Position numbers and translations under genes: made by a program. Below are positions 30,831-44,980 of a DNA stretch of 64,000 bases, piece after piece. The notes beneath the pieces are model-generated. The model saw only the letters and a list, made by a program, of their open reading frames with translations, made no database searches and had not been told where the DNA came from. This stretch comes from Laburnicola sp. R22_1 (Eukaryota > Ascomycota > Dothideomycetes > Pleosporales > Didymosphaeriaceae). Where the stretch lies: positions 2,627,229 through 2,691,228 of the forward strand of contig JACONQ010000011.1 of assembly GCA_014281115.1 (NCBI GenBank), in the 5' to 3' direction. Position 1 is the stretch's first letter; each line of letters opens with the position of its first letter.

Positions 30831-33800
30831 AAGGTTAGATTACACTAAAAAGATATTTATTATAGATAATTATTATATATAGTTACTTAGGCTCTTAGGC
30901 TTAGGTTATATAGATAAGGTTAAGTTAGAATAATTAAAGCTTATAATTATAACAGCTATTAATTATATAAACTTATAGGGCGAACGCGCTTCTATAATAA
31001 AAGCGTATCTAATACTACGTTATTTAGTAGCTCTAAATCCTTATTTTATATAGTATTCTAAATCTTCTAATCTCTACTATCTGCCTATCTAATAGATGCT
31101 AAGAGCTTAAGTAGATTATTAACCTTATTATAAGGTGCTTTTTTACCGCCTAGATCTAGATCTAAGTAGTTTATATATTCTTCTACCTTTTAAGCCTTTA
31201 GCGTAATTATATTCTTATGAACTATAACCTGCTAAATTATTTTAGTACAAAACTAGTGCCTTTAATTACTAATTAGATTCTTAGCCGTGTTAAACACGCG
31301 CTTAATACTAACTCTAGTAATTAGTACTGCTAGAATATTCTTTATAACATAAGCTAGCTAAGGATATATACTTACGTTTACTTACTACTACTATAGAATA
31401 ATAAAAGAATTATCTAGAAATATATAAGAAGTACTAAGGTAAGATTCTTTTTCTTAATAGGTTAAGCCGCTTTGCCTTCTTAAGTTCTTAGATATAAAAA
31501 CTTAAGCTTAAGGTTGAATAACCGCTTAATTATAATTAAGTTAGAGGATATAGAGGCTAAGGCTTTTAAAACTACTCGCTACTCTATAGCATTCTTATAT
31601 ATAAGTTTAGTTCTAGAGTAAATTTTACGTCTTTCTTATAATTATATTAATTAAGGTAGTTAAGAAACTTAAAGCAATAAACGTGCTTATATTAGAGTTT
31701 CTAAGTACTATCCTAGATATAGAATTAGACTAAGGCTATAATAAATATCTATAATAACTATACTTTATAGACTATAAGTTTCTAGATTAAGTTAAGAATA
31801 GCTATATAGTTAAATAAGAACCTACGCTTTATATCTATCTTTAAGTAATACTTGCTTAATTTTAATTAGCCCTTTTTAGCTATAGCTTATACTACTGCTA
31901 GCTACTCTATATTCTCTTTACTCTCTAGGTCTTTATCTAATTTATCTAATATTTAGTCTAGAACGTTAAAAGTTAATTATATATAAGCTAAGTATACCAT
32001 GTCTAAGGCTTATAGTTTTCACTTAAAAGCTAGTTATATCTTTAAACTACCTAAGCATATTAGTAACTAGCTTAAGATAGTGCTACTCTATAGAAGATAG
32101 TTAAAGTTATTTAAGGTTATAGAAGTTAATCTTAGTTATATTACTATTAGTAAAAATGCTATTAGTATTAGCATCTAGCTTTAACCTAATTTCTAGATTT
32201 AGCTATTTATTAATATATTACTAAAGTTTAACTACATATATATGTATATATTAAATATTAAATTCTATTATATTTTAACGTTATAGATAACAAATAATTA
32301 GTTCTTTACTAGTAGGTGTTACTATATAGTAATAAAACGCTTATAACGCTATAGTAACGTATTAATTATAATATAGATAGCTTAGAGCTAGTTATTACTT
32401 AGTATATAGTAAATATATATAATAAAAGACGTATATACCTTATAAAGGGAGTTTAGAATAAACGTCTATATTCTAATCTCTTAAATATAGCGCCTTTATA
32501 TAGTGTCTCTAGCTTTAACCTTAGTAGAAGCTGCTAGCTTAAGATACTATATAATATCTTAAACTATAATGTTAATAACGTATACTAGATAAAGAATAGA
32601 ATTTTTTACAGAGCTTTAGTAAATATTCTTCTCTTTTAGCTTAGTTTAAGTAGTGTAAGTAAGCGTAGAATTATTACTAGCATTATTATACGTAATAGCT
32701 AAAAGCTATTATTTAGTACCTATATCTAAAAGTACCTATAGTACTTCTACTGCTATTAAAGTACCTATATATCTTTTATATAATAGAATAAAATTAAGAA
32801 GTTACTTTTAAAGTTATTAACTATTATTAATATAGTATTTCTTAATTATAAAAAGCTTAGATAGTTAGCTATAGACTACGCGTTTAATATAATTAAGATC
32901 TTTATAGTCTTACTAAGGTTATTAGAAAGAAACGCCTTAGGTTTTTAAAACTAGGCCTAGAATATTATTTTAAACTTATATCAGCTGATTACTAAAGTCT
33001 TTAAAGGATAGGAATTAGAGAAAGCGCTAGAATAATAGCCGCTTAATTATCTAAAAAGACTAATTATTATTAATTACTACTTATATAAGCTTTTTATTAA
33101 AGGCTAGAGTAGAGTAAAATAAAATAGGACTAAGTATAGGTCTATTCTAAGCTCTAGAGAGTTAGGCAGCAGGCGTTAATAGTTAATTATAAATAAGAAT
33201 TATAACATCTTTATAAGTCTAGATATTAAGATAGTTTAGAAGATACTTAGTCTTTTTATTTTTTACTATTAGGTATTAAAGTATAAGGCTATAGTGAAGG
33301 CAGAATATATATAGGTAGCTATTTATAGGATCTACAGCCTCGCTAAATTAAGACTATATCTAACTAGAGCAGCTACTAGAGTTCTAGTAGGGACTACTAG
33401 CTTTAAAGTCTTAAGCCTATTTAGTTATACTCTACTAATTATTCTATATAGATAGTATCTTTACTTCTTTTCTATCTTACTTAGTATATATAGGTAGATA
33501 TTTAACTAGGTAAAGATTCTTTCTCTTTACACTTTTAAAAACTTAGGGTATAAGAATAAGAAATTAGTAAAAATCTTATAGAAGCTTAGCTAGAGAGGTA
33601 GCTATAAAGAAACTATAATAAAAAATTATATTAAAATACTAATAATTTAGAAGTAGAGTATATAGAATAAAGTCTCTCTTCTACTCTTGCTTATCTAAGC
33701 TATACCTGCTATATTAATAACGCTAATTATAAGGTATTTAATTTTAGTCTAAATTATAGTTTACTTAAAATTTAATACTATATAGTTAGCGTATAGTTAT

Positions 33801-35318
33801 CTAAACCTTATTAGACTATATTACTAGTACTATTAGTATATAGCGTAATTAGCGTTTTAGAATATACTATAAAACTTAATTATTTATTATAATTACTACT
33901 AGCAAACTTTTAATCTCTACTTATTTATTATTATCTAAGAAACCCTTAAAGTCTATAAAGCCCTTAAACTTAGTCTCTTCTTCTAACTTATCTTTTGTCT
34001 TATCTATAGCTGCTAGCGCCTCTTTCTATTATTCTTCTAACTTATACTTATTCTCTTCTTAATTATAAAAGTTATTAATTTCTAAATATATTATAACTTT
34101 CTTTTTATATTTAGTACTATTATTACTAAAAATATACAGTTAGTTACTATATAAAATAACCTTATACTAATTACTAAAAAGCTTCTATATAAAGGTAGAC
34201 TTGCGTTTTCTAGCGTAATTAGGAAATTTATATAATAAAATAATATATTAAACTTACGCCTAGCTTATATCTATTATAATAGCTATTTCCTCTAGCGTTA
34301 GGCTGTTAATAAACTCCTACTACTTTGCTTTTACTTTCTTACTCTTAAAGAAGATACACTCTAGTTTTACTAAATTTTCTTTATAGGTATTATATAAAAC
34401 CTTCTCTAAATTACTATATAACCTATCAATTTGCTAAAGTATATAGCTTTAGGGCGTAGTATTAGAGTTACACGGCTTTACTTTAAAAATCTTTGCTAAC
34501 GCTCTTTAGTAGTATCTTATATTAATCTTATAGTAGTTTTTTTCCTATTTCTTATATATATAATTAAGCTAGGTCTATAGTTACTTAACTATAGCTTATT
34601 AGGAAGAATATATAATAAATATCTATATTAACTTACTACTCTTCTACTAATTATATTGGACTTTTATAAGTTCCTTTACCTTAGTATTAAGGTATTCTTT
34701 CTTCTAATTTATAAGCTTATTAGCAAGCTAATATTTAGTAGTATAGTTAGATGCTTTAGTACTCTTAATAACATTTTCCTCTATATTAAGTAGGGCAAAT
34801 TAGTCTCTCTAGGTAATAGCGCTAAAGGTATAGCTTAGCAGCCCTTTAAACAGCATCTTTAAATTAGTTAGTTAACCTTATTAAGAACTAGCTTAGCCAT
34901 GCTGCGCAAGGATATTATTAACCTTCTACTTCTTATAGGTATAACTCTATATAAGTTAGTATATACTGTTATAAATAAACATAATTATTACTTTAGTAAG
35001 CTTAACCTACTTATTACGCTTAAAACCTAGTAGGAATATAATATTAGAGTTTAGTAGTAGTCCTGCTAGAAAGTTAATAGGCTCTTTCTTACTTATAGCT
35101 ATTATAATAGGTATAATAAAAGTTTATAATAGAGTTAATTAGGGTTAGATACTAGTAGTAGAGTAGATTATTATATATATTAATATATAAAGGTAGAGTA
35201 GTCTATATACGTCTGCTTAGCTTTACTCTTACCTTTACTATTACTCTTTCTACCTAATTTATATTTACTACCTAATTTACGTTTACTGCCTAATTTATAT
35301 TTACTATTTAATTTATCT
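30831..35318. other. AT-rich RIPped interior of I, left of Copia G
   Basis: 4.5 kb dominated by TATA, TTAG and CTATA words with TAA/TAG in every frame. The minus strand of 33900-34700 has the feel of an old Lys-rich, helix-rich coding sequence but no motif can be named. No RNA gene seen. Confidence 0.5.
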
Positions 35319-35323
35319 TTTCT

Positions 35324-35615
35324 TGTCAGATAGACAGTCACTGTGAAATCCAGTGGGTAGGTGTGTACGATCATATGGCCCCTTATAGTGGTAATCAGTG
35401 TAAATCACTGTGATTTCACTATGAAATACACTAAGGAGGCTGGCGCACTACTGTTTTACACTGCCCCTGTACTAGTCTAAATAGTACTAGTGCGGCTTAG
35501 TACTAGATAGTTACTTCTCGCGGTAGCCGAGCTTCTCCGACAGAACACACACAATCAATCAATCAACCCACCACTTTTCCATCTCAACTCATCAAGAATA
35601 CCCGTATATTTGATA
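35324..35615 (+). repeat. 5' LTR of Copia G
   Basis: 292 bp. It contains a cluster of GTGATTTCAC/CACTGTGAAAT palindromic motifs (about 35337-35445) shared with Copia H but not E. Confidence 0.92.
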
Positions 35616-35633
35616 ATTAAGAGTCTCACTGCC
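35616..35633 (+). promoter_or_regulatory. putative primer-binding site of Copia G (half-tRNA type)
   Basis: ATTAAGAGTCTCACTGCC, immediately after the LTR and identical to the sites in Copia E and H. The gag ATG follows 18 bases later at 35652. It is complementary to the anticodon arm of tRNA-Lys(CUU). Confidence 0.6.
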
Positions 35634-35651
35634 TTAATTAAGCTGATTATT

Positions 35652-38600
35652 ATGTCTTTATCGACGCTCAGAGATCCCACAGTGATCCTATCCGATTACT
35701 CGAACTATACACCATGGCTAAGGCAAATTAAAGCCCGCGCCCAATCTCTAGGGATCTGGGATATCATCGACCCAGACTAAGAGATCCAACCTATAACCCA
35801 ACTAGTCATTCCAATCCTACTGAATATCAGTGTTGGCTATGCACCAAGCCCAGCGTTTATTAACGCGAATACCGACAACCCTCGCGCACGCCCAACAAGG
35901 CTGTTAGACCTGTCGACGACTGGCGTAAGGGCGTACAGAGAGGATTACAACCTCTATAAGGATTAACTCGAAACTTTCAAGTTACTCAACTGAAGGTACG
36001 AACAACAGAAGGCGAACCTCGACAAGATAGTTGCCCTTATTTAATTAACGACCTTGGCACACTTGCAGACCAATTACTACACCCTAGATTAATTAATTAG
36101 ACAATGGATCATTAACCTCACAAACACGGTTGGGGTAGACCAAAACAACGAACTACGACGAGCGAGGATTAGATACTAAGACGCTCTCAAGCCCATGAGA
36201 TTAGCTGGATCATGGTCCACCTGGCTCACTGAGTACGATTATGCAGCAACAGAAGCAGAGTATAATAGTGTGCCAGAACTTATGTTGCTAGACTTAGTCA
36301 AACAAGATTTTATGAAGGCGGTTACTAACGTCGCATCCTAGTGGGTTACAACCTTTATGCAACATGGGAATAAGGACCTGAACACTTTAAGAAAAGATAT
36401 AGTGAAACTCTTCTAAGATTAAATGGCGATGCAGCACCCGATCAAGGGTAAACAAAGGGGCGCCTTTGCTGTTGCAGGACCATCTCTCGCTGATGGTGGT
36501 GCACCCACCCAGACTGTAGATGGGGACGCCCATCCTGTGGATGAAGCAGTATTACTTAAGCGAGGCAGATTACGCGCCAAGAAAGCTGGCTCTAAAGCCA
36601 AATCTAAGCAGTCCGCGAACACAGACAATGAGCCAACGGCAGTTGGTGGCTAGAGAGGATTATACCCTAAGTGCCCTGCTTGTGAATAACGCCATAGTCT
36701 GCAAGACTGCTTTTACGCATTTCCTAACAAGGCACCTAATTGGTTTTAACTAAAGCTAGCAATGAAGGCCCTTATGAAGTTTAGGATGGAAAATGACCCT
36801 GCGCTTATAGAGAGCGTAAGATCCGTAAAGCGTCTAAGATTATAGACACTAAGAATTAAACAATTAAGCACTTCTACTCCAACTCGAATCACTGAGATTA
36901 CTGACGATGAATGACTAGATGGCAGACAAATTACTGTCCTCTTAGCGAGCTTTAATGCTATCGCAGCCTCCTACCACTTAGACCTGAACACCTACCCACT
37001 ACGTTACTTCGCGATCCTCGATTTTGGCACAACCTGCCATATCTTCAACGATATTGATCGTTTCGTCACGCTGCGACCACCGTCGCCAGGAGACTTCATA
37101 TGGGCGGGATCATCACGAGTTTGGATAAGGGGATATAGGAGTGTCCATCTACACGTTAAAAGCGTACAAGGAAATAGGGTACTAAGGCTAGACAACATCG
37201 CCTACTGCCCTGATCTGCTATGCAACCTAGTGTCTTTCCAATTACTCTGTAGGCAAGGCCTCTGGTGGGACATAAAGGCAGATCCAACAACAATTAAGAG
37301 AAGGGACAATACAGTCCTAGCCAAACTTCAAGAACTCTACGGTCAATGGGTACTAGAATACATGCCCGAACAAAATCGTACTATACACAATAGTACGTAT
37401 GCCACACACAAAATCACCACGCGCACCGCACGACGAGCGCAGAAGGCAGACGCCATCACCTGGCACAAACGACTAGGCCACCCAGGTCCCCAGGCACTAG
37501 AACACACTGTGAATCACTGTGAGGGGGTGCGGCTTAAAGGACTTACTACGGTCCAATGCGACGCTTGCGGCAGATTAAAGCTTAAGTAACAAATTAGACG
37601 ACAACCTAGGCAAATTAATGATGGTCCTGGTGAGAGAGTCGCTATAGACTTTCACGACTACGAAGATCAGAGCTTTACCGGCGAGAAAAGCCAGATGCTC
37701 ATCACTGATTAATTCTTAGGCATGGCTTGGGACTTCTATTTTAAAGACAACCGACCAGCACGAACAATTATTAAGTTGCTGAAGGAATTTGTACAATTTA
37801 TGAAAGTACAATTTAATGTGACTATCAAAGTTATTGAATCTGACAATGAGATCTTCTCAGTCAAACAAGACGTTCACAGGTGGTGCATTAGTGAAGGTAT
37901 CGTTATTAAGCCTTCAGCACCTGACACCTAAGCTCAAAATGGAGGAGCTGAACGCTTAGGGGGTGTAATTAAGGAGAAGGGTCGTGCAATGCGACTTGAC
38001 GCCAACCTTCCCTTCAACCTATGGCCAGAAATCACACGAGCGGCCGTATACCTATACAATCGAACTCCAAACTACGCCAACCAATGGCGATTACCACACG
38101 AAGTATTCTTTACGACAGTTGCTTACCAAAACGGCATTGTCACTTAACTAAAGAAACCGAACTAGGCTCACCTTAGGGCCTATGGCTATAAAGCCTTCGC
38201 CTTGACTGATGATACAAAACGCGGCAAGAGCAAGCTCTAAAGGTTAGACCTAAAGGCATGGGTTGGATACCTAGTGGGCTACCGATTATTAAACATCTGG
38301 AGGGTATGGATCCCACTACTTAACAAAGTTATTAGCACACGCGACGTTATCTTTGACGAAGATAAGGTGTTCTTAGGCAAAATAGAAGATCTGTTGGACA
38401 ACCTTATGTATAGTACTACTGAAGAGATTGCTGTATGGACCCAATTAGTGGAGTTGCCACCTCCACTACCTGAATAAGAAAACACTAAATCCTTCTATAA
38501 GGATGAGTCGATCACTGACTTACGCAATCGCGAGGATAAGGAGGACCCTCCAGGGTACTATTAGGGGAGGAAGATTAATTACACCTACCCAACACCACCG

Positions 38601-40451
38601 GCGATACCTCTGCCTGTCACATTACTTGCCTAATTAATGGCGAGTTTTAAAGACGATTAATATAAATAAGTACCCATAGGATTAACACAGCCAGATCAAC
38701 GTGCTGTGCTATGGGCAGCCGCTTTCCTAGCCGGAACACAGGCAGGTAGCAGAGGCAAATATAAGGGGAAGCCGCTTAATAAAGCGTAATTTAATTGCAT
38801 GCTTGCAGCAGGAAAGAAACCCTACTAAAGTGAATTGCTGGAGCCTCCATCTTGCGGAACATGGTTAGAAGACCACCCGCTATTTAATATGTGGAAGGAT
38901 GCTAAGCAAGTACACCTACAAAGCCACAAAGAGATAAGGTCTTGGAGTGAGGTGCCTGTTGCCCTAGTGCGATCACGCGGCCACTAAATCCTTGACTGCA
39001 TGTGGGTGTATACATACAAACTCAACAAACATTATTAATTTCAGAAGTGCAAGGCTAGGTTGGTAGTACGTAGAGATCAACAACGCCACCTTACTACTTA
39101 AGACACCTACGCCGCAACCCTCGCAGGACGATTATTTCGCCTACTCATGGCTATGGCAGCTCGGTATGACCTAGAGCTTAGCCAGTACGACGTCACCAAC
39201 GCCTTCGTCCATGCGAAACTGGACAGAGAACTCTACATGAGAATGCCCTAAGGTTATACCCGACCTGGCACTATCCTATAGTTGCATAAGGCACTGTATA
39301 GTCTTCGAATCTCACCACTGCTGTGGCAGAGAGAATTTACCAGTGCTCTTAAGGATCTCGGTTTTGCCGCAGTCCCTTATGAGCCTTGCTGTATAATCAA
39401 AGACAGCATTATTATATTCTTCTATATAGACGACCTTATTATCGCCTACTTAAGGGATCAGAAACACACTGCTAACGCAGTAATAAAAAAGATAAGTACA
39501 AAGTTCACCCTTACTGGAGGTAACGATCTTTAGTGGTTTCTAGGGATTGAAATCGTTAGAGACCGTGCAAGTAGGCAACTCTGGCTATCACAGGCGTCCT
39601 ATATGGACAAGATTAGTCGCCTTATCAACTGACGCGACCTCAAACACGAAACCCCAATGTTAGCAGTCGAACTGCTACCTCAAGAAGGACTCGCCACAAA
39701 GGCAGAGATTAACTGATACCAGCGAAAGATAGGATTAATCCTGTACGCTGCAGTAACCACGCGCCCTAATATCGCTTTCGCAAGCTCCCGATTATCGCGC
39801 TTCCTATCAAATCCCAGTGACGACCATCACAAAGCCGCTGACTGTGTACTACTATACTTATCCTCCACCCAATTACTAGGGCTACGCTTTAGAGATGCAG
39901 ACACCTATAAGGTTGCTAGCGACGCGTTGTTTGTAGACAATACCCTTAATAGAAAGAGCTTGTAAGGATACATTATTAAGCTGTTTGGTGGACTTGTCGC
40001 CTGGAAGGCAAACAAACAAGACACTGTCACCACTTCAACAACTGAAGCTAAGTTGCTGGCACTCTCACAGGTTGTAAAGGAGGCACTCTTTATAGCTCGG
40101 TTAATCGCTAAACTTAAGATCAAACTCTTATCCTTAACAATCACTATTAATTGCGACAATCAACAAACTATCCGACTTGTTACTAAAGAAATTGCCAAGT
40201 TACAAACAAAGCTTAGGCACGTCGACATACACAATTATTGGCTTTGACAAGAAGTAGTACGTGGAGCTATCAAAATCCAGTACCAACAATCAGAAGAAAT
40301 AGCAGCAGATGGCCTTACAAAGGCTCTGCCAGCTGGCAAATGGACTAAGTTCGTAAATCAACTCGGACTTGAAGACGTCAGGGGTAGGATCACCGACCAA
40401 GAGGTCGACCTTGACGAATTGGAAGACAGGATGGAAGCTTTTAGACTATGA
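35652..40451 (+). pseudogene. gag-pol polyprotein of Copia G, heavily RIPped
   Basis: One 1,600-codon frame from ATG 35652 to TGA 40449 without frameshift but with over 40 stops. Gag (MSLSTLRDPTVILSDYSNY), knuckle CPAC-x3-H-x4-C near 36680-36715, protease LDFGTTCHIFND near 37020, integrase zinc (WHKRLGHPGP, CDACGR), integrase core (FYFKDNRPART, ESDNE, AQNGGAERLGG near 37935). RT has QYDVTNAFVHA near 39185 and FFYIDD near 39420; RNase H has SDALFVDNTLNRKS near 39920 and TEAKLLALSQ near 40045. Stops fall at positions kept in H, for example NDL-stop-WFLG where H has NNLQWFLG, which demonstrates CAG-to-TAG. Confidence 0.92.
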
Positions 40452-40511
40452 GTTATAGTACGGCTGCGAAGAATTGGGTCCAGCTTGAGATGGTTCTAAG
40501 CTGAGGGGGTG

Positions 40512-40803
40512 TGTTAGATAGACAGTCACTGTGAAATCCAGTGGGTAGGTGTGTACGATTATATGGCCCCTTATAGTGGTAATCAGTGTAAATCACAGTG
40601 ATTTCACTGTGAAATACACTAAGGAGGCTGGCGCACTACTGTTTTACACTGCCCCTGTACTAGTCTAAATAGTACTAGTGCGGCTTAGTACTAGATAGTT
40701 ACTTCTCGCGGTAGCCGAGCTTCTCCGACAGAACACACACAATTAATTAATCAACCCACCACTTTTCCATCTCAACTCATTAAGAATACCCGTATATTTG
40801 ACA
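40512..40803 (+). repeat. 3' LTR of Copia G
   Basis: 292 bp, differing from the 5' copy by a few transitions (for example CGATTATATGG against CGATCATATGG). Confidence 0.92.
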
Positions 40804-40808
40804 TTTCT

Positions 40809-41574
40809 ACTTATATATACTATACCTACTTACTATTTAACTATAACTTTTTACTACCTCTACTATAACTTCTACTATAACTTCTACTATAACTTTTACT
40901 ATAACTTCTACTATAACTTATAAATCTACTATAATAGCGAAGCTACTCTAAAAATAACTTCTAGCTACTAGTAGTAAACCCTAAAGAAGAATCTAGCTGT
41001 AAAATCTAATTAGAAAGAGCTAGCTAAGGACAAAGCTAAGCGACGCTAGAAGCTAGAAAGTACGTTATTATAGCTCTTTATTATAGTTAGAGGCTAATTA
41101 TACGTAGCTATCGCGCTTTAAGAGATTAGGTAGTATTAAAAGAGTACTAAGCTTTTTATATATAAGCTTCTATTTATTAATTAGTCTGCGAAATTACGCA
41201 GAGCGTTATACTTATAGGTAATATATTACTGCGCATGTAGTAAAGCGCGATAGATACTATCTAGCAGTCTATAAAGACATTTTTAGTTAGTTACTTTAAA
41301 GGTATAATTAATTATCTCTCTACTAAATATCTATTTACTAATTCTATAGACTACTATATAATTTATATTTATATAAAGAGAGTTACTATTTAAGTTAAGG
41401 ATTTATAGTTAGCAAGGCGCTATTATACTTAGTTTAGCTATATAGGTTTTTAATAGCGGGATTCTATATAATAGAACTATAGCAGACAGGTAATACTTTT
41501 AATATAATTATCTATACGCCTAAGTAACTCTATATAATAATGATTTATAATAAATATCTTTTTAGCATAACCTA
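40809..41574. other. AT-rich RIPped interior of I, right of Copia G
   Basis: Begins with a CTATAACTT(C/T)TA tandem array (about 40845-40925). The plus strand of 40980-41330, with stops read as Gln, resembles an old Lys/Arg-rich coding sequence without a nameable motif. Confidence 0.45.
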
Positions 41575-41880
41575 ACTTTAACCTTAGGTCTAGCTATCTA
41601 TATAACCTAACTCTAACTCTAACCTCTAGTCTGTATAACCTAACTATAACCTTAACCTTAGATCTATATAACCTAACTCTAACTTTAGCCTCTAGTCTAT
41701 ATAACCTAACTCTAACCTTAACCTCTAGTCTATGCAATCTAACTCTAACCTTAACCTCTAGTCTATATAACCTAACTATAACTATAACTTCTAGTTTATA
41801 TAACCTTATCCTAACTATAACCCCTAGTTTATATAACTCTAACCTAACTATAACCTAATTCTAGGGTTAGCTCTAACCTA
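41575..41880 (-). repeat. degenerate telomere-like minisatellite, right end of I
   Basis: Eight or nine units of about 33 bp, CTCTAACCTTAACCTCTAGT-CTATATAACCTAA, the inverse of 30541-30830, ending in CTAGGGTTAGCTCTAACC. Confidence 0.8.
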
Positions 41881-41883
41881 TTT

Positions 41884-44411
41884 ACTAGCTTAATATAGAT
41901 AGTTATAGCCTTCTATTCTCTTCTTTAGTATAGATAACTATAATAAATATAATAGGTACTATATAATCTTTTACCTTTACTATAATAATTATAATATGCT
42001 TATAAAGTACTAACTTTAGTTTCTCTATAATAGAGAAAGATAGCCTATTATTATCTAACTTAGCTTCTTTCTTATATTTTCTATTATTTTTATCCTTATT
42101 ACTAGAGTTATAGAGATAAATTGCTTTATCTTTAGCTCTATTTTTACTTCTTTTATTACTTCCTTTATACTTATATCTACTAGTAAGTATAGCTAAGACT
42201 CTATATAGATAGCAAATAAAAAGAGCAAAGCTAATAGTACCTATTATTCTTTATTTAGATATATAGCTATATTAAGAACCTAATAGTAATATAGTAGCAT
42301 AAGTAGGTTATTTACTATTAATACTAGCTTAGCTAGTAGATACTAGTTAAGCTAATATAATTTTATAAGAATCTTAATATACTATAGTATACTATTAGTA
42401 AGGCTAGACTTTTAAGCTAGAGAGACTATAATATACGTTATTTATATTAGTTATAAGAACTCTATCTAAAAGTATATATATATGCTACTTATAGAGTATC
42501 TTTAATTATCTTTAGTACTAGTAAAGACTAGACTTTTTCTATATACTAGGCTAGTAGTCTAAAGCCTAAGTAAAAAACGTTTTATAAGTAGCTATATCTA
42601 TATACGTAAGTAAAGAGATTGGTACGTATTTAATAACGCTAGTAAAGTATCTAGTAATTAGTAAGCTATAGTAAAATAGTTGCGTAGAAAAAGACTAATA
42701 TAGAACTACGTACTATTCCTACTTCTTCTAGACTTTGCTTAGATTTACCTAAGTAGACTTTGTATAATTAACCTATATAAGGCCTTACGCTGCTAGCTCT
42801 TTTTAAAGGTTAGTATAGTAATTAGCGCTGCGTTTAACAGATTTACGCTGCCTACTCTAGAGTTTTGCCTATATTATTATTCCTAAAGTCTAGTAATTAG
42901 ATAAAAGCAAACGCAAGGCTTAAAGATTAACTAGAGTATAGAAAAAGTGCTGTTAGATTATAGAAGATTAGAAATTAAAGAACTAGTATAAGTAAAAGCT
43001 AGCTATATATAGGTTTAAAGTAGTAGGCTAAGATTATAGAAATAAGATAAGAGGACAGCGGCAGTGCTAATAACAAGAAGATACTATAGGTACAAGCTAG
43101 GCTTATATATACACTTCTATACTATGCCTTAGCGCTTTAAGCATAAGCGTTTAAGGGATAGCACGTGCTTTAATAGGGTTAGAGAAGATATAAGTTTCTC
43201 GCTTAGTCTCTTAAAGCGGTAATAAATAGCAGGCCTTACTAGAGGTATTTAAGCCTCTAAAAGTAGTAGCTAAGGCTGCTAGATTTAGACGCCCTAATAC
43301 TAGAATATATATTCTGAAAAGTAAATTTTAAAATTAAATTATACTATTATAGCTATTACTATATAAAATAAATAAGCTATAAGCCTTATAGTATATATTA
43401 ACTAAAGTATATTTTAAACTAAAGATTATTTTTAAATATAGATATAAGCGTTATACTTTTTAAATATACCGTTTTAAATATACTTATATTATATAGATCT
43501 ATTTAAGTAGTAGTAGACTTATTTAAGCTTAAAGCAGGTAATTTTCTTTTAAGTTCTTTTTTTTAGATTAGAGTATCTGTGTTCTTTTATACTATTTATT
43601 AGAAACGCTTTTTATATAGATACAAGACTAATAAATTCTACTTAGTAGATAACAAAGAAAGCTTATCTTTATTAACCTAAGCTTTTTTTTAAAGTATTAA
43701 GTTCTTCTATAGTTAAATTACTGCTATAATTACTATATATAGCGTTTTATATTTCTTATCTATAAGAGCGTTAAATACTCTAAGATAAAGTATATATAAG
43801 ATTCTTTCCTATTCTAGCCTTATATTATATAGGCTAAGAAGCACTATATAAGCTTTTATACCTTCTTTAGAAGAATCTAGTAAATTATTAGAATTCTTAT
43901 GCTATAGCCTATAGATTACGCGTATTAGAAGGCTATATACTTACTTCTTATATACTTGCTTAAAAGGTATGTTTTATACTTTATCTAAGACTATTAATAT
44001 TAAAGAATAAAGGTAGTAGATTGACTTATAAAGACTAGTATAATATAATATATCTAGAATATAACTTATTTATTAACTACTAGGTAAAGTGTTCTAAATA
44101 ACTAAATATTATCTAGGGCCTATATATACTATTTAATGGCAAATAAGCTTATATAGGTATTAATAAAGAATTAATTATTCTAGCTACGTTTATAAATAGT
44201 AAGTATAGGTCTTTAGTTATCTTTAGTAACTAAATAGTAGTATAATGCTAAGGTATTATATTATTATAGTTAGACTAGCTATAGCTTTATAGCCAAAGTT
44301 TTATTCCTTTATCTAACGCGTTGCATCTACTAATACTAGAACTCTAACTTCGCCTATATATTATAATGCCGCTATAACGCTCTATACTCTTAGAAATCTT
44401 TCTAAATATTT
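41884..44411. other. AT-rich RIPped tract, unidentified
   Basis: 2.5 kb of low-complexity AT-rich DNA with stops in all frames. 42850-43300 is slightly richer in GC and probably an old coding region, but no family can be named. No RNA gene or repeat array seen. Confidence 0.45.
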
Positions 44412-44980
44412 GCAGAAAGCCTAATTTAACTCCTATACAGCGCGAGCGAATTATCGCTATGTTAGAGGCAAGGACAGGGCCTAAGAAGCTAGCTGCACGG
44501 TTCGCGACTACGCGATAAACTATTACGCGCACTATTAAATAATTATAACTCTATAACACCACTTTAGATCTGCAGCGATTTAGGCGTTCTTAATACTTTA
44601 TAGAGCGATAGAGATAATAGTTATATTAGCTTATACAAAAATGCCTAAAAATATAGTATAATAAACTTATTACTAAGATAGGTTTTATAATACCTAACAG
44701 GCGCCTAAAATAATTAACAGTATATAGAGCAGTCTGCTAACTAGGTATTATAAAACACCCTTATAAAAAGCAACCTATAATAAACCCTATTACGTAGCGC
44801 AAGCGCTATATATTTGCCTAATAATACTGCTATTTTAATTAGCGCAGGGACACTGTTTAGTTTAGCAACAAGTGCTCTATATAGAAGAAATCTAGAAGTA
44901 ATAAAAAGTAGTATTTTTAGTTTCCTAACGAGAAATATAGACTAGAAATAATTATAAAGGTGTTTATAGGCGGTTAACCT
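44412..44980 (+). pseudogene. RIPped Tc1-like transposase, N-terminal part
   Basis: In frame: LTPIQRERIIAMLEARTGPKKLAARF (paired-type helix-turn-helix), TITRTIK, later TVYRAV and HPYKKQPIINPIT, then FSNKCS where FSDECS (first catalytic Asp) is expected. About 15 TAG/TAA stops. Copia H enters at AACCT 44976-44980. Confidence 0.75.

Larger units (their letters stand above)
35324..40803 (+). mobile_element. Copia retrotransposon G, full length
   Basis: 5.48 kb, two 292-bp LTRs (35324-35615, 40512-40803) beginning TGTCAGATAGAC/TGTTAGATAGAC and ending TTTGATA/TTTGACA. Target duplication TTTCT at 35319-35323 and 40804-40808. Polypurine tract AAGCTGAGGGGGTG at 40498-40511. The target was the AT-rich element I. 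Confidence 0.95.
30535..41883. mobile_element. AT-rich element I with telomere-like inverted terminal repeats
   Basis: Both ends begin AAATAGGTTAG (30535 on plus, 41883 on minus) and continue as inverted repeats of about 350 bp. The inner part matches too: 30820-30890 pairs with 41515-41590 (CTAGACCTAAGGTTAAGG, AGATATTTATTATA, AGTTACTTAGGC). Copia G interrupts it at 35319; without G it is about 5.9 kb. The inside is so AT-rich and RIPped that I could not identify coding sequence. It could be a DNA transposon or a duplicated, inverted subtelomeric block. Confidence 0.6.
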
